DNA of 64,000 nucleotides from Chryseobacterium rhizoplanae (GCF_900182655.1 NZ_FXTC01000007.1:62001-126000); one strand, 5' to 3'. Shown: positions 19,323-30,312, numbered from the stretch's first letter. Notes: generated by a model from the letters alone, not told the origin. Program-made: numbers and translations.

Positions 19323-20633
19323 ATGAGTACTACCTCACATCAGATTGGCTGGAAAACAGCCGCTGCCATTGTCGTTTCCAATATGATAGGAACCGGAATT
19401 TTTACAACCCTCGGTTTTCAGTTATCCGATATTACCAATACCTACAGTATTTTCCTGTTATGGGCCATCGGAGGAATTCTTGCTTTGTTCGGGGCTTTTT
19501 GCTATGCCGAGTTAGGTTCACATTTCAAAGGGAACGGAGGTGATTTTATTTACCTTAAAGAAACCTATCATCCTTTGTTCGGATATCTGATAAGCTGGAT
19601 TTCTCTGATTATAGGATTTTCCTCTCCTGTCGCACTGGCAGCGTTGGCCATGTCAAAATATCTTTCCGTATTTGATTATACCTTTGGAAATGGTTTTGCG
19701 ATTGCTGCTATTTTTCTCGTGGCAGTGTCATTATCATTCAGCTTAAAAACATCCAGCAGGTTTCATAACTTTTTCACCTTCATTAAAATAGCCTTTATAA
19801 TTGTCCTGGTCATCCTTGGCGTTGGACTTTCAGAATCTCCACAGTTTGGCAACAGTTTGAATTTCAGTAACAGCTGGCAGAATGAGATCATGCTTCCTGC
19901 TTTTGCTACTTCTCTTGTATTTGTAACCTATTCTTACACAGGCTGGAACTCGGCATCTTATATTGCCGGAGAAATAAAAGATGTTCAGAAAAACCTTCCT
20001 AAATCCTTGATCATTGGAACTGTTTTCGTGACGGTAAGCTATATTCTGGTGAATTATATTATGCTGAAACATGCCCCTGTAAGTCAGCTGGCGGGAAAAG
20101 AAGATGTGATGGGAGAAGCGGCTGTTAATATGCTGGGGCCTGCCTTTGGAAAGATTGTCAATATTTTTATTGCTCTGCAGCTGGTTGCTACGATTAGCGG
20201 GTATTTATGGGTTGGTTCAAGGTTGACACAGGCATTTGCAAATCATACCCACATATGGAAGCCTTTATCAGCAGGAAATGCAAAAGGAATTCCCGTAAGA
20301 GCTATTTTTGCTCATGCAGTCATTGCAACTATTATTATTCTAACGGGAAGCTTTAAAGAAATTTTTGTTTACACGGCTTTTATTTTACAGCTTTTTGCAA
20401 GTCTGGCAATTTCTACCGTTTTCTTCCTGAAGAAAAAAGACAGGAAAATTTTTAAGTCGAACGCGTTTCATATTTTTCCGGCCGTTTTTCTATTGTTCAG
20501 CATCTATATTCTCTATTTCACATTTATTCATAATCCTAAAGAAAGCCTTATAGGAGTGGGAATTATTGCGGTAGGAATTATTTTATATTGGGTTGACAGG
20601 AGACTTTCCAGACAATATCAGAGCAAGTCTTAA
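19323..20633 (+). CDS. APC-family amino-acid permease (predicted methionine uptake)
   Basis: A 436-residue inner-membrane transporter with about 12 helices. The first helix carries the APC substrate/ion-binding break NMIGTGIFTT, and the frame contains YSYTGWNSASYIAGE, typical of the LAT/APC group. It lies 7 bases after the TonB receptor gene, so both are read from the SAM riboswitch transcript. Together they would carry the same compound across the outer and the inner membrane. Substrate assignment to methionine is an inference from the riboswitch. Confidence 0.9.
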   Translation: MSTTSHQIGWKTAAAIVVSNMIGTGIFTTLGFQLSDITNTYSIFLLWAIGGILALFGAFCYAELGSHFKGNGGDFIYLKETYHPLFGYLISWISLIIGFSSPVALAALAMSKYLSVFDYTFGNGFAIAAIFLVAVSLSFSLKTSSRFHNFFTFIKIAFIIVLVILGVGLSESPQFGNSLNFSNSWQNEIMLPAFATSLVFVTYSYTGWNSASYIAGEIKDVQKNLPKSLIIGTVFVTVSYILVNYIMLKHAPVSQLAGKEDVMGEAAVNMLGPAFGKIVNIFIALQLVATISGYLWVGSRLTQAFANHTHIWKPLSAGNAKGIPVRAIFAHAVIATIIILTGSFKEIFVYTAFILQLFASLAISTVFFLKKKDRKIFKSNAFHIFPAVFLLFSIYILYFTFIHNPKESLIGVGIIAVGIILYWVDRRLSRQYQSKS

Positions 20634-20753
20634 CTGTACAGAAATACTGATAGGGAAATTTGTAAATCCACCTTTTTACAGTTTTGCTCCCTTTATCCCT
20701 AATGCTCAAAAATTTATGATCATCAGTAATTTTAATTTTGAATTAATAATCCT

Positions 20754-20761
20754 TATCTTTG
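20754..20761 (+). promoter_or_regulatory. -7 promoter element for prfA
   Basis: TATCTTTG fits TAnnTTTG and lies 19 bases before the ATG. A near match TTTA sits 19 bases upstream. Confidence 0.55.
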
Positions 20762-20780
20762 CACCCACAAAATTTCTACA

Positions 20781-21866
20781 ATGTCTAAATCATTAATTCC
20801 AAAATTAGAAGCTATAAAACAAAGATATAACGAGGTTGCAGACCTTATTATACAGCCTGATGTCATTTCAGACCAAAAAAGATATTCTTCTTTGAACAAA
20901 GAATATAGTGATTTGGGGAAAATTGTAAGAGTTTACGATCAGTACAAAGGGGCGCTGGACAGTATTGCAGAATCTGAAGAGATCATTGCAGACGGTTCAG
21001 ACAGGGATCTGGTAGATCTGGCTAAAGAAGAAAAGCTGGAAGCTCAGGCTAAACTTCCGGGATTGGAAGAAGAGCTGAAAGTATTACTGATTCCTAAAGA
21101 TCCTGCCGATGACAAAAACGTTATCGTAGAATTACGTGCCGGAACAGGTGGTGATGAAGCGGCTATTTTCGTAGAAGATATTTACAGAATGTATACCATG
21201 TATTTCAAAACAAAAGGATGGAGACATGAAGTGACAGATTCTAACGAAGCAGCAAAAGGATACAAAGAATTGATCATGAAAGTGGAAGGAGAAGGTGTTT
21301 ACGGAATCATGAAATTCGAATCCGGAGTTCACCGTGTACAGCGTGTACCTGAAACAGAATCTCAGGGAAGAGTACACACTTCTGCCATTACCATTGCTGT
21401 TCTTCCGGAAGCTGAAGAAGTAGATTTTGAACTGAATCCTGCTGATATTGAAATGCAGACATCCCGTTCAGGAGGTGCCGGAGGTCAGAACGTAAACAAG
21501 GTTGAAACGAAAGTTCAGCTTACCCACAAACCATCAGGACTTGTTGTGGTTTGTCAACAGGCTCGTTCCCAGTTAGCTAACCGTGAGTTGGCAATGGAAA
21601 TGCTGAGAACAAAATTATACGATATCGAATTACAGAAAGTACAGGGAGATATTGCCGCACAACGTAAATCTATGGTTTCTACCGGTGACCGTTCTGCAAA
21701 AATTAAAACATACAACTACCCTCAGGGAAGAGTTACAGATCACAGAATCAACAAGTCTATGTACAATCTGGACGCTTATATGAACGGAGATATTTCTGAA
21801 ATGATTGATGCCGTAATCATGGCGGAAAATGCAGAGAAAATGAAGGGAGAAGAAGAAAATTATTAA
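20781..21866 (+). CDS. prfA: Peptide chain release factor 1
   Basis: A 361-residue class I release factor of normal length. The peptidyl-tRNA hydrolysis motif GGQ is at residues 234-236 within [11 protein letters not shown]. It reads UAA and UAG in the ribosomal A site and releases the finished protein. It has its own promoter and terminator here. The related PrfH is encoded 14 kb downstream at 34484; that one lacks the codon-reading domain. Confidence 0.97.
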   Translation: MSKSLIPKLEAIKQRYNEVADLIIQPDVISDQKRYSSLNKEYSDLGKIVRVYDQYKGALDSIAESEEIIADGSDRDLVDLAKEEKLEAQAKLPGLEEELKVLLIPKDPADDKNVIVELRAGTGGDEAAIFVEDIYRMYTMYFKTKGWRHEVTDSNEAAKGYKELIMKVEGEGVYGIMKFESGVHRVQRVPETESQGRVHTSAITIAVLPEAEEVDFELNPADIEMQTSRSGGAGGQNVNKVETKVQLTHKPSGLVVVCQQARSQLANRELAMEMLRTKLYDIELQKVQGDIAAQRKSMVSTGDRSAKIKTYNYPQGRVTDHRINKSMYNLDAYMNGDISEMIDAVIMAENAEKMKGEEENY

Positions 21867-21885
21867 AACTAAAACAAATAAAAAT

Positions 21886-21918
21886 AAAGCCTCTGATCCT
21901 TCAGGGGCTTTGTCTTTT
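21886..21918 (+). terminator. Terminator after prfA
   Basis: Arms AAAGCCTCTGA and TCAGGGGCTTT with a TCCT loop; the T-tract is interrupted by a G and a C. Confidence 0.75.
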
Positions 21919-21946
21919 CAAATGACTAAACATAAAAATATCAACT

Positions 21947-22621
21947 ATGAAAAACTACAAAATTATTTTTCTGCTGCTTACCATGATGGGGCAGCAACTT
22001 ATCGCTCAAACTGAAGTGAAGAAGCCTAAAGAAGCCTTCGAATTATTTTTCGGAACTTTCGTGAATAATGACGAAGCTGCATTGAATAAGCTGAATGATT
22101 ACTTAAAACCAACAGTGGAGGGGCAGAATGCTTACCAGGTAGATTTTAAAGAAACATCAAAAGAAATGATGAGCGGTAGTGTAGAGAATTTTCTGTCTGC
22201 TTTCCCCAAGGCAACGGCTGCAGCATGTAAAAAAGAAGCAGAGGAGTACTTTACCGCAATGTTTGGGAATTTTAAAACAGGAAAACTGACCGTTAAAAAT
22301 GTAAAAGTTGTTCCGAATGAATATGTTGAGGGAGAAAAAATTGCAGAAATAAGTTATTCTGTAAGCTTCCTTGTTCCCTCAAAGCTAACCTCCGGACCAA
22401 AAGGTGACCTGAATAAAATAAAAGCTGAAGATCTTAAAAAGTATCTTATTCAGGCAGTTCAGGATTTTAAGAATGCTGATAAAACGGTAACAACCGACCA
22501 AAATTTTAGACTTTATGAACTTAAAGAAGGTGATAAAATATACTATTGGAACGGAAGCCCCGATGAGATTGTTACCAATCTTACCGATTTTTATTTTGAA
22601 AGCTTCGGCGCCAATGAATAA
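21947..22621 (+). CDS. Hypothetical secreted protein
   Basis: A 224-residue protein with a signal peptide (residues 1-20, ending LIAQ), so it is exported to the periplasm or surface. The mature part is lysine- and phenylalanine-rich, with no motif I recognise and no transmembrane segment. It stands between two terminators and is probably transcribed alone. No function can be given. Confidence 0.7.
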   Translation: MKNYKIIFLLLTMMGQQLIAQTEVKKPKEAFELFFGTFVNNDEAALNKLNDYLKPTVEGQNAYQVDFKETSKEMMSGSVENFLSAFPKATAAACKKEAEEYFTAMFGNFKTGKLTVKNVKVVPNEYVEGEKIAEISYSVSFLVPSKLTSGPKGDLNKIKAEDLKKYLIQAVQDFKNADKTVTTDQNFRLYELKEGDKIYYWNGSPDEIVTNLTDFYFESFGANE

Positions 22622-22647
22622 TTGAAAAACATCCTTTTAAAGAATAA

Positions 22648-22676
22648 AGAGTCCCAATACACAGGGACTTTTTTTA
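22648..22676 (+). terminator. Terminator after hypothetical secreted protein
   Basis: Arms AGTCCC and GGGACT with an eight-base loop and a long T-run. Confidence 0.8.
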
Positions 22677-22692
22677 TTTCACATACTTTACG

Positions 22693-22700
22693 TATTTTTG
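22693..22700 (+). promoter_or_regulatory. -7 promoter element for prolyl oligopeptidase
   Basis: TATTTTTG fits TAnnTTTG, 16 bases before the ATG; no matching TTTG at the usual distance. Confidence 0.5.
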
Positions 22701-22716
22701 AGAAAAACCGATCAGT

Positions 22717-24819
22717 ATGAATTTTAAGCCTATATTGTTAACAGCTGGAGTTTTATTTTCAGCATCTTTTTATTCTCAGAAAATGAATTATCCTAAAGCG
22801 TTAAAAGGAAGCCAGACAGATACCTATTTCGGAACTGCTGTTTCTGATCCCTTCAGAGATCTGGAAAATGATTCCGAACCTACAAAGAAATGGGTAGATG
22901 AAGAAGTAGCTTACAGTCAGAATTATCTTTCTAAAATTCCGTTCAGGGATAAAATTAAAAATCAGCTGAAGGAAATCTGGAATTATGAAAAAATTTCAGC
23001 TCCTTTCAAAGAAGGAGATTATACCTATTATTATAAAAACGATGGTCTGCAGGCACAGTCTGTTTTGTACAGAACAAACAACAAAACCAATGCTACAGAA
23101 GTATTTTTAGATCCTAATAAATTTTCAGAAAAAGGAACAACTTCGCTTTCCAATCTTTCATTCAATAAAAAAGGAAACCTTGCGGCTTACTCTATTTCTG
23201 AAGGAGGAAGTGACTGGAACAAGATTATCATCATTGATGCTGTTACTAAAAAACAGATTGATGAGACTTTACTGGATGTGAAATTCAGTGGGATTTCATG
23301 GCAGGGAGACGAAGGATTCTACTATTCAAGCTACGATAAGCCGAAAGAAGGAACAGTGCTTTCCGGTATGACAGACAAGCACAAAGTGTATTTTCATAAA
23401 TTGGGTACAAAACAGTCTGAAGATAAATTGATCTTCGGAGGAGAAAAAACGCCAAGAAGATATTTAAGTGCCGGCGTTTCTGAAGACCAGAGATACCTGA
23501 TCATTTCTGCTGCTAATGCTACCAATGGTAATGAGTTATACATAAAAGACCTTCAGAAAGGAGGTGATTTTGTACAAATAGTAAATGGGTTTGATATCAA
23601 TGCCAGCATTGTAGATACTCAAGGTGATGACCTTTTCATTTTCACCGATAAAGATGCTCCGAATATGCGTCTTGTTAAAACTACGATAAGCAATCCTGCT
23701 CCGGCAACATGGAAGGATGTAATTCCACAAACTGAAAATGTATTGGGAATTTCTACAGGTGGAGGATATTTCTTTGCAACCTATATGATTGACGCTATAG
23801 ATCAGGTGAAGCAGTTTGATAAAACAGGAAAACTGGTTAGAGAAATTACGCTTCCCGGTAAAGGAAATGTTTCAGGATTTGGAGGAAAAGAAAAAGAGAA
23901 GGATGTTTACTTTTCTTTCAGCAATTATATTACACCGGGAACTACTTATAAATTCAATGTAGACTCAGGAAAATCTGAAGTATATCAAAAGCCTAAAGTG
24001 AAGTTTAATCCGGACGATTATGTTTCAGAACAGGTATTCTATACTTCAAAAGATGGTACAAAAGTTCCTATGATGATCAATTATAAGAAAGGAACTAAAC
24101 TTGACGGTAAAAATCCTACGATCCTATATTCTTACGGAGGCTTCAACATCAGCTTACAACCTTCATTCTCTGTAGTCAATGCAATATGGATGGAAAATGG
24201 AGGGATTTATGCCGTTCCAAACATCCGTGGAGGAGGTGAGTATGGTAAAAAATGGCACGATGCAGGAACAAAGCAACAGAAAAAAAATGTTTTTGAAGAC
24301 TTTATCGCTGCCGGAGAATATCTTCAGAGCAAAGGGTATACTTCAAAACAATACATGGCTCTTTCAGGAAGATCAAACGGAGGATTACTGGTTGGTGCAA
24401 CAATGACGATGAGACCGGACCTGGCAAGAGTAGCCTTCCCGGGAGTAGGTGTTTTGGATATGTTAAGATATAACAAATTTACAGCAGGAGCAGGATGGTC
24501 TTACGATTATGGTACTGCAGAAGACAGTAAAGAAATGTTCGAATATCTTAAATCCTATTCTCCAGTACATAATGTGAAAGCAGGAACTTGCTATCCATCA
24601 ACAATGATCATCACTAGTGATCATGATGACAGGGTTGTTCCGGCACACTCATTCAAATTTGGAGCAGAACTTCAGGAAAAGCAGACATGTAAAAATCCTA
24701 TTCTTTTGAGAATTGAAAAGAATGCAGGTCACGGAGCCGGAAGAGCAACAGATCAGGTCATCAGTGAAAATGCAGATCTTATATCATTTGCTTTGTTTGA
24801 GATGGGAATAAAGAAATAG
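22717..24819 (+). CDS. Prolyl oligopeptidase (peptidase family S9A), exported
   Basis: A 700-residue serine peptidase close in length to mammalian prolyl oligopeptidase plus a signal peptide (residues 1-20). The N-terminal half is the seven-bladed propeller that filters peptides; the C-terminal third is the alpha/beta hydrolase. The catalytic residues are visible: S553 in SGRSNGG, an aspartate at 637 or 638 in DHDDRVVP, and H672 in NAGHGAG. It cleaves short peptides after proline, probably in the periplasm, and helps the cell use peptides as nutrients. It is a single-gene transcript. Confidence 0.95.
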   Translation: MNFKPILLTAGVLFSASFYSQKMNYPKALKGSQTDTYFGTAVSDPFRDLENDSEPTKKWVDEEVAYSQNYLSKIPFRDKIKNQLKEIWNYEKISAPFKEGDYTYYYKNDGLQAQSVLYRTNNKTNATEVFLDPNKFSEKGTTSLSNLSFNKKGNLAAYSISEGGSDWNKIIIIDAVTKKQIDETLLDVKFSGISWQGDEGFYYSSYDKPKEGTVLSGMTDKHKVYFHKLGTKQSEDKLIFGGEKTPRRYLSAGVSEDQRYLIISAANATNGNELYIKDLQKGGDFVQIVNGFDINASIVDTQGDDLFIFTDKDAPNMRLVKTTISNPAPATWKDVIPQTENVLGISTGGGYFFATYMIDAIDQVKQFDKTGKLVREITLPGKGNVSGFGGKEKEKDVYFSFSNYITPGTTYKFNVDSGKSEVYQKPKVKFNPDDYVSEQVFYTSKDGTKVPMMINYKKGTKLDGKNPTILYSYGGFNISLQPSFSVVNAIWMENGGIYAVPNIRGGGEYGKKWHDAGTKQQKKNVFEDFIAAGEYLQSKGYTSKQYMALSGRSNGGLLVGATMTMRPDLARVAFPGVGVLDMLRYNKFTAGAGWSYDYGTAEDSKEMFEYLKSYSPVHNVKAGTCYPSTMIITSDHDDRVVPAHSFKFGAELQEKQTCKNPILLRIEKNAGHGAGRATDQVISENADLISFALFEMGIKK

Positions 24820-24839
24820 CTATAAAAAAGAATAATATT

Positions 24840-24882
24840 TAAAAAAACGGTCAATTTTATTTAAAATTGACCGTTTTTTTTT
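24840..24882 (+). terminator. Terminator after prolyl oligopeptidase
   Basis: A perfect long stem (arms ACGGTCAATTTTA-like and AAAATTGACCGT) with a long T-run; one of the strongest terminators in the window. Confidence 0.93.
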
Positions 24883-24957
24883 ATGTGGTTGTGTTTATAA
24901 TTCTTATTTTTATGCTGGATATTTAAAGTTTATTAATTCTAAATTAATTAAGTAATT

Positions 24958-27900
24958 ATGAAAAAAAGAATTTTACTGATTTGTGCATTGGCTGCTGGGC
25001 TGTCCAGCTTTAATGCGCAGAGGTGGGAACCGGCCTCACAAAGGACATCACAAATCAGAAAAGAAGTAGAAGTTCAGTATTCTTATAGGTTTGATTTGCA
25101 GTCGCTTAGAAACATTTTAAAAGATGCTGTAGAAACAGGAAAAGGAGCTCAGGCTGTTATTGTATCTCTTCCTACGGCAGAAGGGAAAGTTGAAAAATTT
25201 GCTGTTTATAGTGATCCGGTAATGGAAAAATCTATTGCAGACAAATATCAGTTAGGATCTTATGTTGGAGTAGGGGTAGATGATCCGGGTAAATATGTAA
25301 GATTCAGTACTGCACCTACAGAAATGCAGTCCATGATTATCAAAGACGGAAAGTTTCAGTTCATAGAACCTATTACTACAGATAAACAGGTGTATGGTGT
25401 TTTCTATAAAACAAACAGAACAGAAAGCGAACACGGATTTGAATGTGCTACAGATGAAAAGAACTTTAGAGACATAAAAGCATTAGAAGCTAATGGAAAA
25501 AAGACTCTTTCTAACGTAGGAATCACTAACAGACCATCAAGTACAAAATTCAGAACTTACAGGCTAGCAGTTTCTGTTACCGGAGAGTATACCCAATACT
25601 TTATGAATTTGGCTGGTGTACCTGCTACAGCTACTGATGATCAAAAGAGAGCTCCGGCATTGGTTGCAATTAACAACACGATGAGCCGTGTGAACGGTGT
25701 GTTTCAAAAAGACTTTGGAATAAAATTATTGGTTCAGAACTTCCCGAATGTTATCTATACAGATCCAAATACAGACCCTTATTCAATTGCTGATGATGGT
25801 GTAGCTGGAGCTTGGAATCTTGAACTTCAGAATGCTATGACCGCTGAGGTAACTAATGCAAACTATGATATCGGACACTTATTCGGTGCTTCAGGAGGAG
25901 GAGGAAATGCCGGATGTATAGGTTGTATATGTGTCGACCCTACCACTGCTGTGCCTGCGGGTAAAGGATCAGGGTTTACTTCACCATCTAATAATGTCCC
26001 AAGTGGAGATTCTTTTGATATTGATTATGTTGCTCATGAAATGGGACATCAGTTAGGAGGGAATCATACATTTTCGAATAAATCAGAAGGAAGTAATGTT
26101 AATGTAGAACCGGGAGGAGGAACTACTATTATGGGGTATGCAGGGATTACAAGTGATAATGTTCAAATGTCTTCAGATGCCTATTTCCATTATAAATCCG
26201 TAGATCAGATTTTAACGAACCTGGAAGGTAAACCTTCAACATGTGGTACTTCAGAAAATATTACTAATAATACACCACCTGTAATAGCGGCACTTACGTC
26301 ATATACAGTTCCTAAAGGAACCGCCTATTATCTTGATGCATTAGCAACAGATGCAGAAGGAGATGCTATTAATTATACTTGGGAACAGACAAATAGTGTT
26401 ACCAGTTTAGCTTCAATTTCCGGAGATACAGGATGGGGATATAATACGCAGGGTGCTTTGACAAGATCCCGTTTCGGAACAGCTAGTGGAAGAAGATATT
26501 TCCCAAGCCTTCCTCTAGTGATGAATGGAATTCTGACCAATAAAACTGATGCTGCAAATAATCCTAATCCAAATTGGGAAACTGTATCTTATGTTCCTAG
26601 AACGGTAAGTTATGCCGTAACTGTTAGAGATCAAAATGCACAAAGACCAATGCTATCATCTTCAGAAGTTAATACAGTCATTGGAAACGATGGTCCTTTT
26701 AAGTTTAACGGACTTACTGCATCATCAGTATTATATAAAAATGCTAATAACGTTATTCAGTGGGAAGTAGCCAATACCAATACAGCTCCTTATAACTCAC
26801 CGAACGTAAAGATTGATTATACTTCAGATAATGGAGCAACCTGGACAGACTTAGTAGCTTCTACCCCTAATACAGGTAGCTTCACAGTGCAGATGCCAAA
26901 TACAATTACGACACCAATTAAGTTGAGAGTATCAGCAATTGGTAACGTTTTCTATGCCGTTTCTCCTCAAGTTACCGTTGCAGATGCTCCAACTTCCACA
27001 ACTGCTGCTCCGACAGGGCTTACAACAATAAGCACAGAAGTATTTAAAACAACAGCCAGAGTATCCTGGAATAATGTACCTGGAGCAACATATTCTGTTA
27101 ACTATAGAAAGCAAGGTACTTCAAGCTGGTCAAATACAACGAGTACAATGAATTCAGTGGTGTTAACAGGTCTTGAAGATGAAGCAAATTATGAAGTGCA
27201 GGTAGCCGCTGTTGTAAACAATGTTCCTGGTGCATTCTCTAATAACTATATATTTAAAACAAACGGCTTAAAAACTGGGATTGATTACTGTATAATGAAT
27301 TCAGGGACATCTTATGTCGGAGCAATCAGAAAAGTAACAATATCAAATCTTGTTTATGATGATCCTTCATTAAGATCATATAAAGATTTATCTGAGGATC
27401 CTAGTAAGATTGTCAATTTGGTTCAGGGAACAGCGTATGCTATTACACCTGTAGTAAGACAAGCATTTAGTAATTCGAATGTTCCTTTAAATCTTTCTGT
27501 TTGGATTGATTATAACAGAAATGGAGTATTTGAAATTGCTGAAAGAGTAATTAGTGTTTCTGGAGGTGTTCCCGCAGGAAGTGTGAGCTTTGGACCGCAA
27601 AATTTTACAGTTCCTTCAACTACATATGCCGGAGATAAGCTTTTAAGAATGAGAATTGTTACCAAGTATGGTACTGCAGCTTTAGCAAGTGCTTGTGGAG
27701 ATATTACAAGTGGAGGAGGTTCAGTAATGGATCTGCCAGTAAAAATTACAGGTACTCTTGCGGTAAATGAAACAAAAGATGTTAAATCAACTGAAATTTC
27801 AATTTATCCGAACCCTGCAGATACTTTCGTAGAAGTGAAAAATCTTAAAGGTAAGGCAGATTACAAAATCTATACTGCTGACGGAAGATTAGCTCAGGAA

Positions 27901-28011
27901 GGTCAGATTGATGGACAAAGAATTAATGTTGCTTCATTAATCAAAGGAATGTATGTGATCACGATAAAAGATGACAAAAACACTTACAATACGAAGCTTA
28001 TCAAAAAATAA
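24958..28011 (+). CDS. Secreted reprolysin-like zinc metalloprotease with T9SS sorting domain
   Basis: A 1017-residue multidomain protein. It has a signal peptide (1-20), a propeptide-like region, and a metzincin catalytic domain with zinc ligands H360, H364 and H370 in HEMGHQLGGNH and a Met-turn at TIMGYAG. After it come Ig-like regions, a fibronectin type III domain (about 685-770), a GEVED-type domain (about 800-930, WIDYNRNGVFEIAERV) and a T9SS sorting domain (IYPNPADTFVEVKN ... KLIKK). It is expected to digest proteins outside the cell. A Cys/Gly cluster (NAGCIGCICVDP) in the catalytic domain is typical of this Bacteroidota subgroup as far as I recall. Transcribed alone. Confidence 0.93.
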   Translation: MKKRILLICALAAGLSSFNAQRWEPASQRTSQIRKEVEVQYSYRFDLQSLRNILKDAVETGKGAQAVIVSLPTAEGKVEKFAVYSDPVMEKSIADKYQLGSYVGVGVDDPGKYVRFSTAPTEMQSMIIKDGKFQFIEPITTDKQVYGVFYKTNRTESEHGFECATDEKNFRDIKALEANGKKTLSNVGITNRPSSTKFRTYRLAVSVTGEYTQYFMNLAGVPATATDDQKRAPALVAINNTMSRVNGVFQKDFGIKLLVQNFPNVIYTDPNTDPYSIADDGVAGAWNLELQNAMTAEVTNANYDIGHLFGASGGGGNAGCIGCICVDPTTAVPAGKGSGFTSPSNNVPSGDSFDIDYVAHEMGHQLGGNHTFSNKSEGSNVNVEPGGGTTIMGYAGITSDNVQMSSDAYFHYKSVDQILTNLEGKPSTCGTSENITNNTPPVIAALTSYTVPKGTAYYLDALATDAEGDAINYTWEQTNSVTSLASISGDTGWGYNTQGALTRSRFGTASGRRYFPSLPLVMNGILTNKTDAANNPNPNWETVSYVPRTVSYAVTVRDQNAQRPMLSSSEVNTVIGNDGPFKFNGLTASSVLYKNANNVIQWEVANTNTAPYNSPNVKIDYTSDNGATWTDLVASTPNTGSFTVQMPNTITTPIKLRVSAIGNVFYAVSPQVTVADAPTSTTAAPTGLTTISTEVFKTTARVSWNNVPGATYSVNYRKQGTSSWSNTTSTMNSVVLTGLEDEANYEVQVAAVVNNVPGAFSNNYIFKTNGLKTGIDYCIMNSGTSYVGAIRKVTISNLVYDDPSLRSYKDLSEDPSKIVNLVQGTAYAITPVVRQAFSNSNVPLNLSVWIDYNRNGVFEIAERVISVSGGVPAGSVSFGPQNFTVPSTTYAGDKLLRMRIVTKYGTAALASACGDITSGGGSVMDLPVKITGTLAVNETKDVKSTEISIYPNPADTFVEVKNLKGKADYKIYTADGRLAQEGQIDGQRINVASLIKGMYVITIKDDKNTYNTKLIKK

Positions 28012-28031
28012 GCAGACGATATACCAATAAG

Positions 28032-28060
28032 AAAGGCCGGGCATTTGTCCGACCTTTTTC
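28032..28060 (+). terminator. Terminator after metalloprotease
   Basis: Arms AAAGGCCGGGC and GTCCGACCTTT with one mismatch and one G-U pair, then a T-run. Confidence 0.82.
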
Positions 28061-28149
28061 TTTTGCTAAATTGAAGTAAAACAGAGCGTTAACAGAAGTT
28101 TCATGTTTCGTTCAAAAAAATTAACTTTACGGGGACAAAAATAATTGGA

Positions 28150-30270
28150 ATGCGAAAGACAATTTCTGTGAAAAAACCGGATTTTAATGTATTACCTCAG
28201 GAAAGAGAGATTTACAATTTTGAAAAAGACGGGCTTGAACTCAAATCATCTTATGAGAAAAAAGATGTAAAAGATGAATCATTAACGCAGACTTCTCCAG
28301 GAATTGCTCCTTATCTGAGAGGGCCGTATTCTACGATGTATGTACAGAAACCTTGGACGGTTCGTCAATATGCAGGATTTTCTACTGCCGAAGAATCCAA
28401 CGCTTTTTACAGAAGAAATCTTGCCGCAGGTCAGAAAGGACTTTCAGTGGCATTCGACCTGGCAACGCACAGAGGATATGATTCTGATCATTCAAGAGTA
28501 GTAGGAGATGTTGGAAAGGCAGGAGTAGCTATCGATTCTGTGGAAGACATGAAAATCCTTTTCAATGAAATCCCACTGGACCAGATTTCAGTATCCATGA
28601 CCATGAATGGGGCGGTACTTCCTATTTTGTCTTTCTATATCGTAGCAGCAGAAGAGCAGGGAGTAAAACAGGAACTGCTTTCAGGAACCATTCAAAATGA
28701 TATTCTGAAGGAGTTCATGGTAAGAAATACCTATATCTATCCGCCGGCACCTTCCATGAAAATCATCGCTGATATTTTTGAATATACTTCGCAAAACATT
28801 CCAAAATTCAACTCCATTTCTATTTCCGGATACCATATGCAGGAAGCGGGTGCCACACCGGTACTTGAAATGGCTTATACGCTGGCCGATGGTCTTGAAT
28901 ACGTAAGAACAGGAATAAAAGCTGGAATGAATGTAGACGATTTTGCTCCAAGACTATCTTTCTTCTGGGCAATCGGGATGAATCATTTCATGGAAATTGC
29001 TAAAATGCGTGCCGCAAGGTACATCTGGGCAACCCTTTTAAAACAGTTTAATCCTCAGAATCCAAAATCTCTGGCGTTAAGAACCCACTCTCAGACGTCC
29101 GGATGGTCTCTGACAGAGCAGGAACCTTTCAATAATATTACAAGAACAGCCATTGAAGCTTTGTCTTCAGCTTTAGGAGGAACACAGTCTCTCCACACCA
29201 ATGCACTGGATGAAGCCATTGCTCTTCCTACAGACTATTCCGCAAAAATTGCAAGAAACACACAGATCATTCTTCAGCAGGAAAGCGGAATATGCGATGT
29301 GGTAGATCCAATGGGAGGAAGTAACCTGGTGGAAAGCCTTACTCAGCAAATGATCGAAGAAGCTATGAGGTACATCGATGAGGTAGAGCAGGAAGGAGGA
29401 ATGACCAAAGCCATCGAAGCCGGAATTCCAAAAATGAGAATTGAAGAAGCTGCTGCTAAAAAACAAGCTAAGATCGACAGTGGAGAAGAATTCATTATCG
29501 GAGTGAATTCATTCAAATCCTCATTAAAACAGGATCAGATAGAAATCTTAGACATTGATAATACAGAAGTTCGCAGAAAGCAGATTGAAAGATTAGATAC
29601 TATTAAAGCTGAACGAAATACAGATGCTGTAGAACAAATCCTGAATGAAATCCGTGAAAGTGCAAAAACAGGAAAAGGAAACCTACTGGCATTATGCATC
29701 GAAGCAGCAAGAAGAAGAGTTACCCTTGGCGAAATGAGTGATGCCATGGAAGAAACCTTTGGAAGATATAAAGCAAATATTAAAACAATCTCTGGTGTAT
29801 ACGCAATGAATGCCGGTAAAAACGAATACTTTGAAAAAGCCCTTCATCTGACTCAGAAATTTGAAGAAGAAGAAGGACGCCGCCCAAGACTTATGGTAGC
29901 TAAAATGGGACAGGACGGGCATGACAGAGGTGCGAAAGTAGTAGCCACAGCATTTGCCGATATGGGATTTGACGTAGATGTTGCTCCATTGTTCCAGACT
30001 CCTGAAGAAGTAGCTAAGCAAGCTGTGGAAAACGATATCCACATTCTGGGAGTATCTTCATTAGCTGCAGGACACAAAACATTGGTTCCGCAGGTAGTGG
30101 AAGAATTATCCAAACTGGGAGCAGATGATATCACGATCGTTGTAGGAGGAGTAATTCCCCAACAGGATTATGAATTCCTATATGCCAACGGGGCAGACTT
30201 TATTTTCGGACCCGGAACCAACCTTCCGAAATGTGCAGTAGAAATTTTAGAGAGGTTTTTAGAAAAATAA
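28150..30270 (+). CDS. scpA: Methylmalonyl-CoA mutase, large (catalytic) subunit
   Basis: A 706-residue adenosylcobalamin enzyme that interconverts succinyl-CoA and methylmalonyl-CoA. The N-terminal 560 residues form the TIM barrel ([32 protein letters not shown]). The C-terminal 130 residues are the B12-binding domain with the DxHxxG motif at D589-H591-G594 ([11 protein letters not shown]). The small subunit, usually directly upstream in the two-subunit enzyme, is not in the window; its position is taken by a protease gene. The chaperone gene meaB is 6.4 kb downstream. The role is propionate or odd-chain/branched-chain carbon metabolism. Confidence 0.95.
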   Translation: MRKTISVKKPDFNVLPQEREIYNFEKDGLELKSSYEKKDVKDESLTQTSPGIAPYLRGPYSTMYVQKPWTVRQYAGFSTAEESNAFYRRNLAAGQKGLSVAFDLATHRGYDSDHSRVVGDVGKAGVAIDSVEDMKILFNEIPLDQISVSMTMNGAVLPILSFYIVAAEEQGVKQELLSGTIQNDILKEFMVRNTYIYPPAPSMKIIADIFEYTSQNIPKFNSISISGYHMQEAGATPVLEMAYTLADGLEYVRTGIKAGMNVDDFAPRLSFFWAIGMNHFMEIAKMRAARYIWATLLKQFNPQNPKSLALRTHSQTSGWSLTEQEPFNNITRTAIEALSSALGGTQSLHTNALDEAIALPTDYSAKIARNTQIILQQESGICDVVDPMGGSNLVESLTQQMIEEAMRYIDEVEQEGGMTKAIEAGIPKMRIEEAAAKKQAKIDSGEEFIIGVNSFKSSLKQDQIEILDIDNTEVRRKQIERLDTIKAERNTDAVEQILNEIRESAKTGKGNLLALCIEAARRRVTLGEMSDAMEETFGRYKANIKTISGVYAMNAGKNEYFEKALHLTQKFEEEEGRRPRLMVAKMGQDGHDRGAKVVATAFADMGFDVDVAPLFQTPEEVAKQAVENDIHILGVSSLAAGHKTLVPQVVEELSKLGADDITIVVGGVIPQQDYEFLYANGADFIFGPGTNLPKCAVEILERFLEK

Positions 30271-30280
30271 ACAGAAAAGC

Positions 30281-30303
30281 TTTAATTTCAATTTGAAATT
30301 AAA
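30281..30303. repeat. 23-base palindrome between scpA and M28 peptidase
   Basis: Two perfect 11-base arms (TTTAATTTCAA and TTGAAATTAAA) around one T. It lies in the 42-base gap between two co-directional genes and has no T-run; it could be an operator or an RNA hairpin. Confidence 0.6.
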
Positions 30304-30312
30304 ACACAGCTT

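Noticed and set aside
20593..20796. A small plus-strand frame between the permease and prfA
   Set aside because: It overlaps the end of the permease gene and the prfA promoter and start; no support as a gene.
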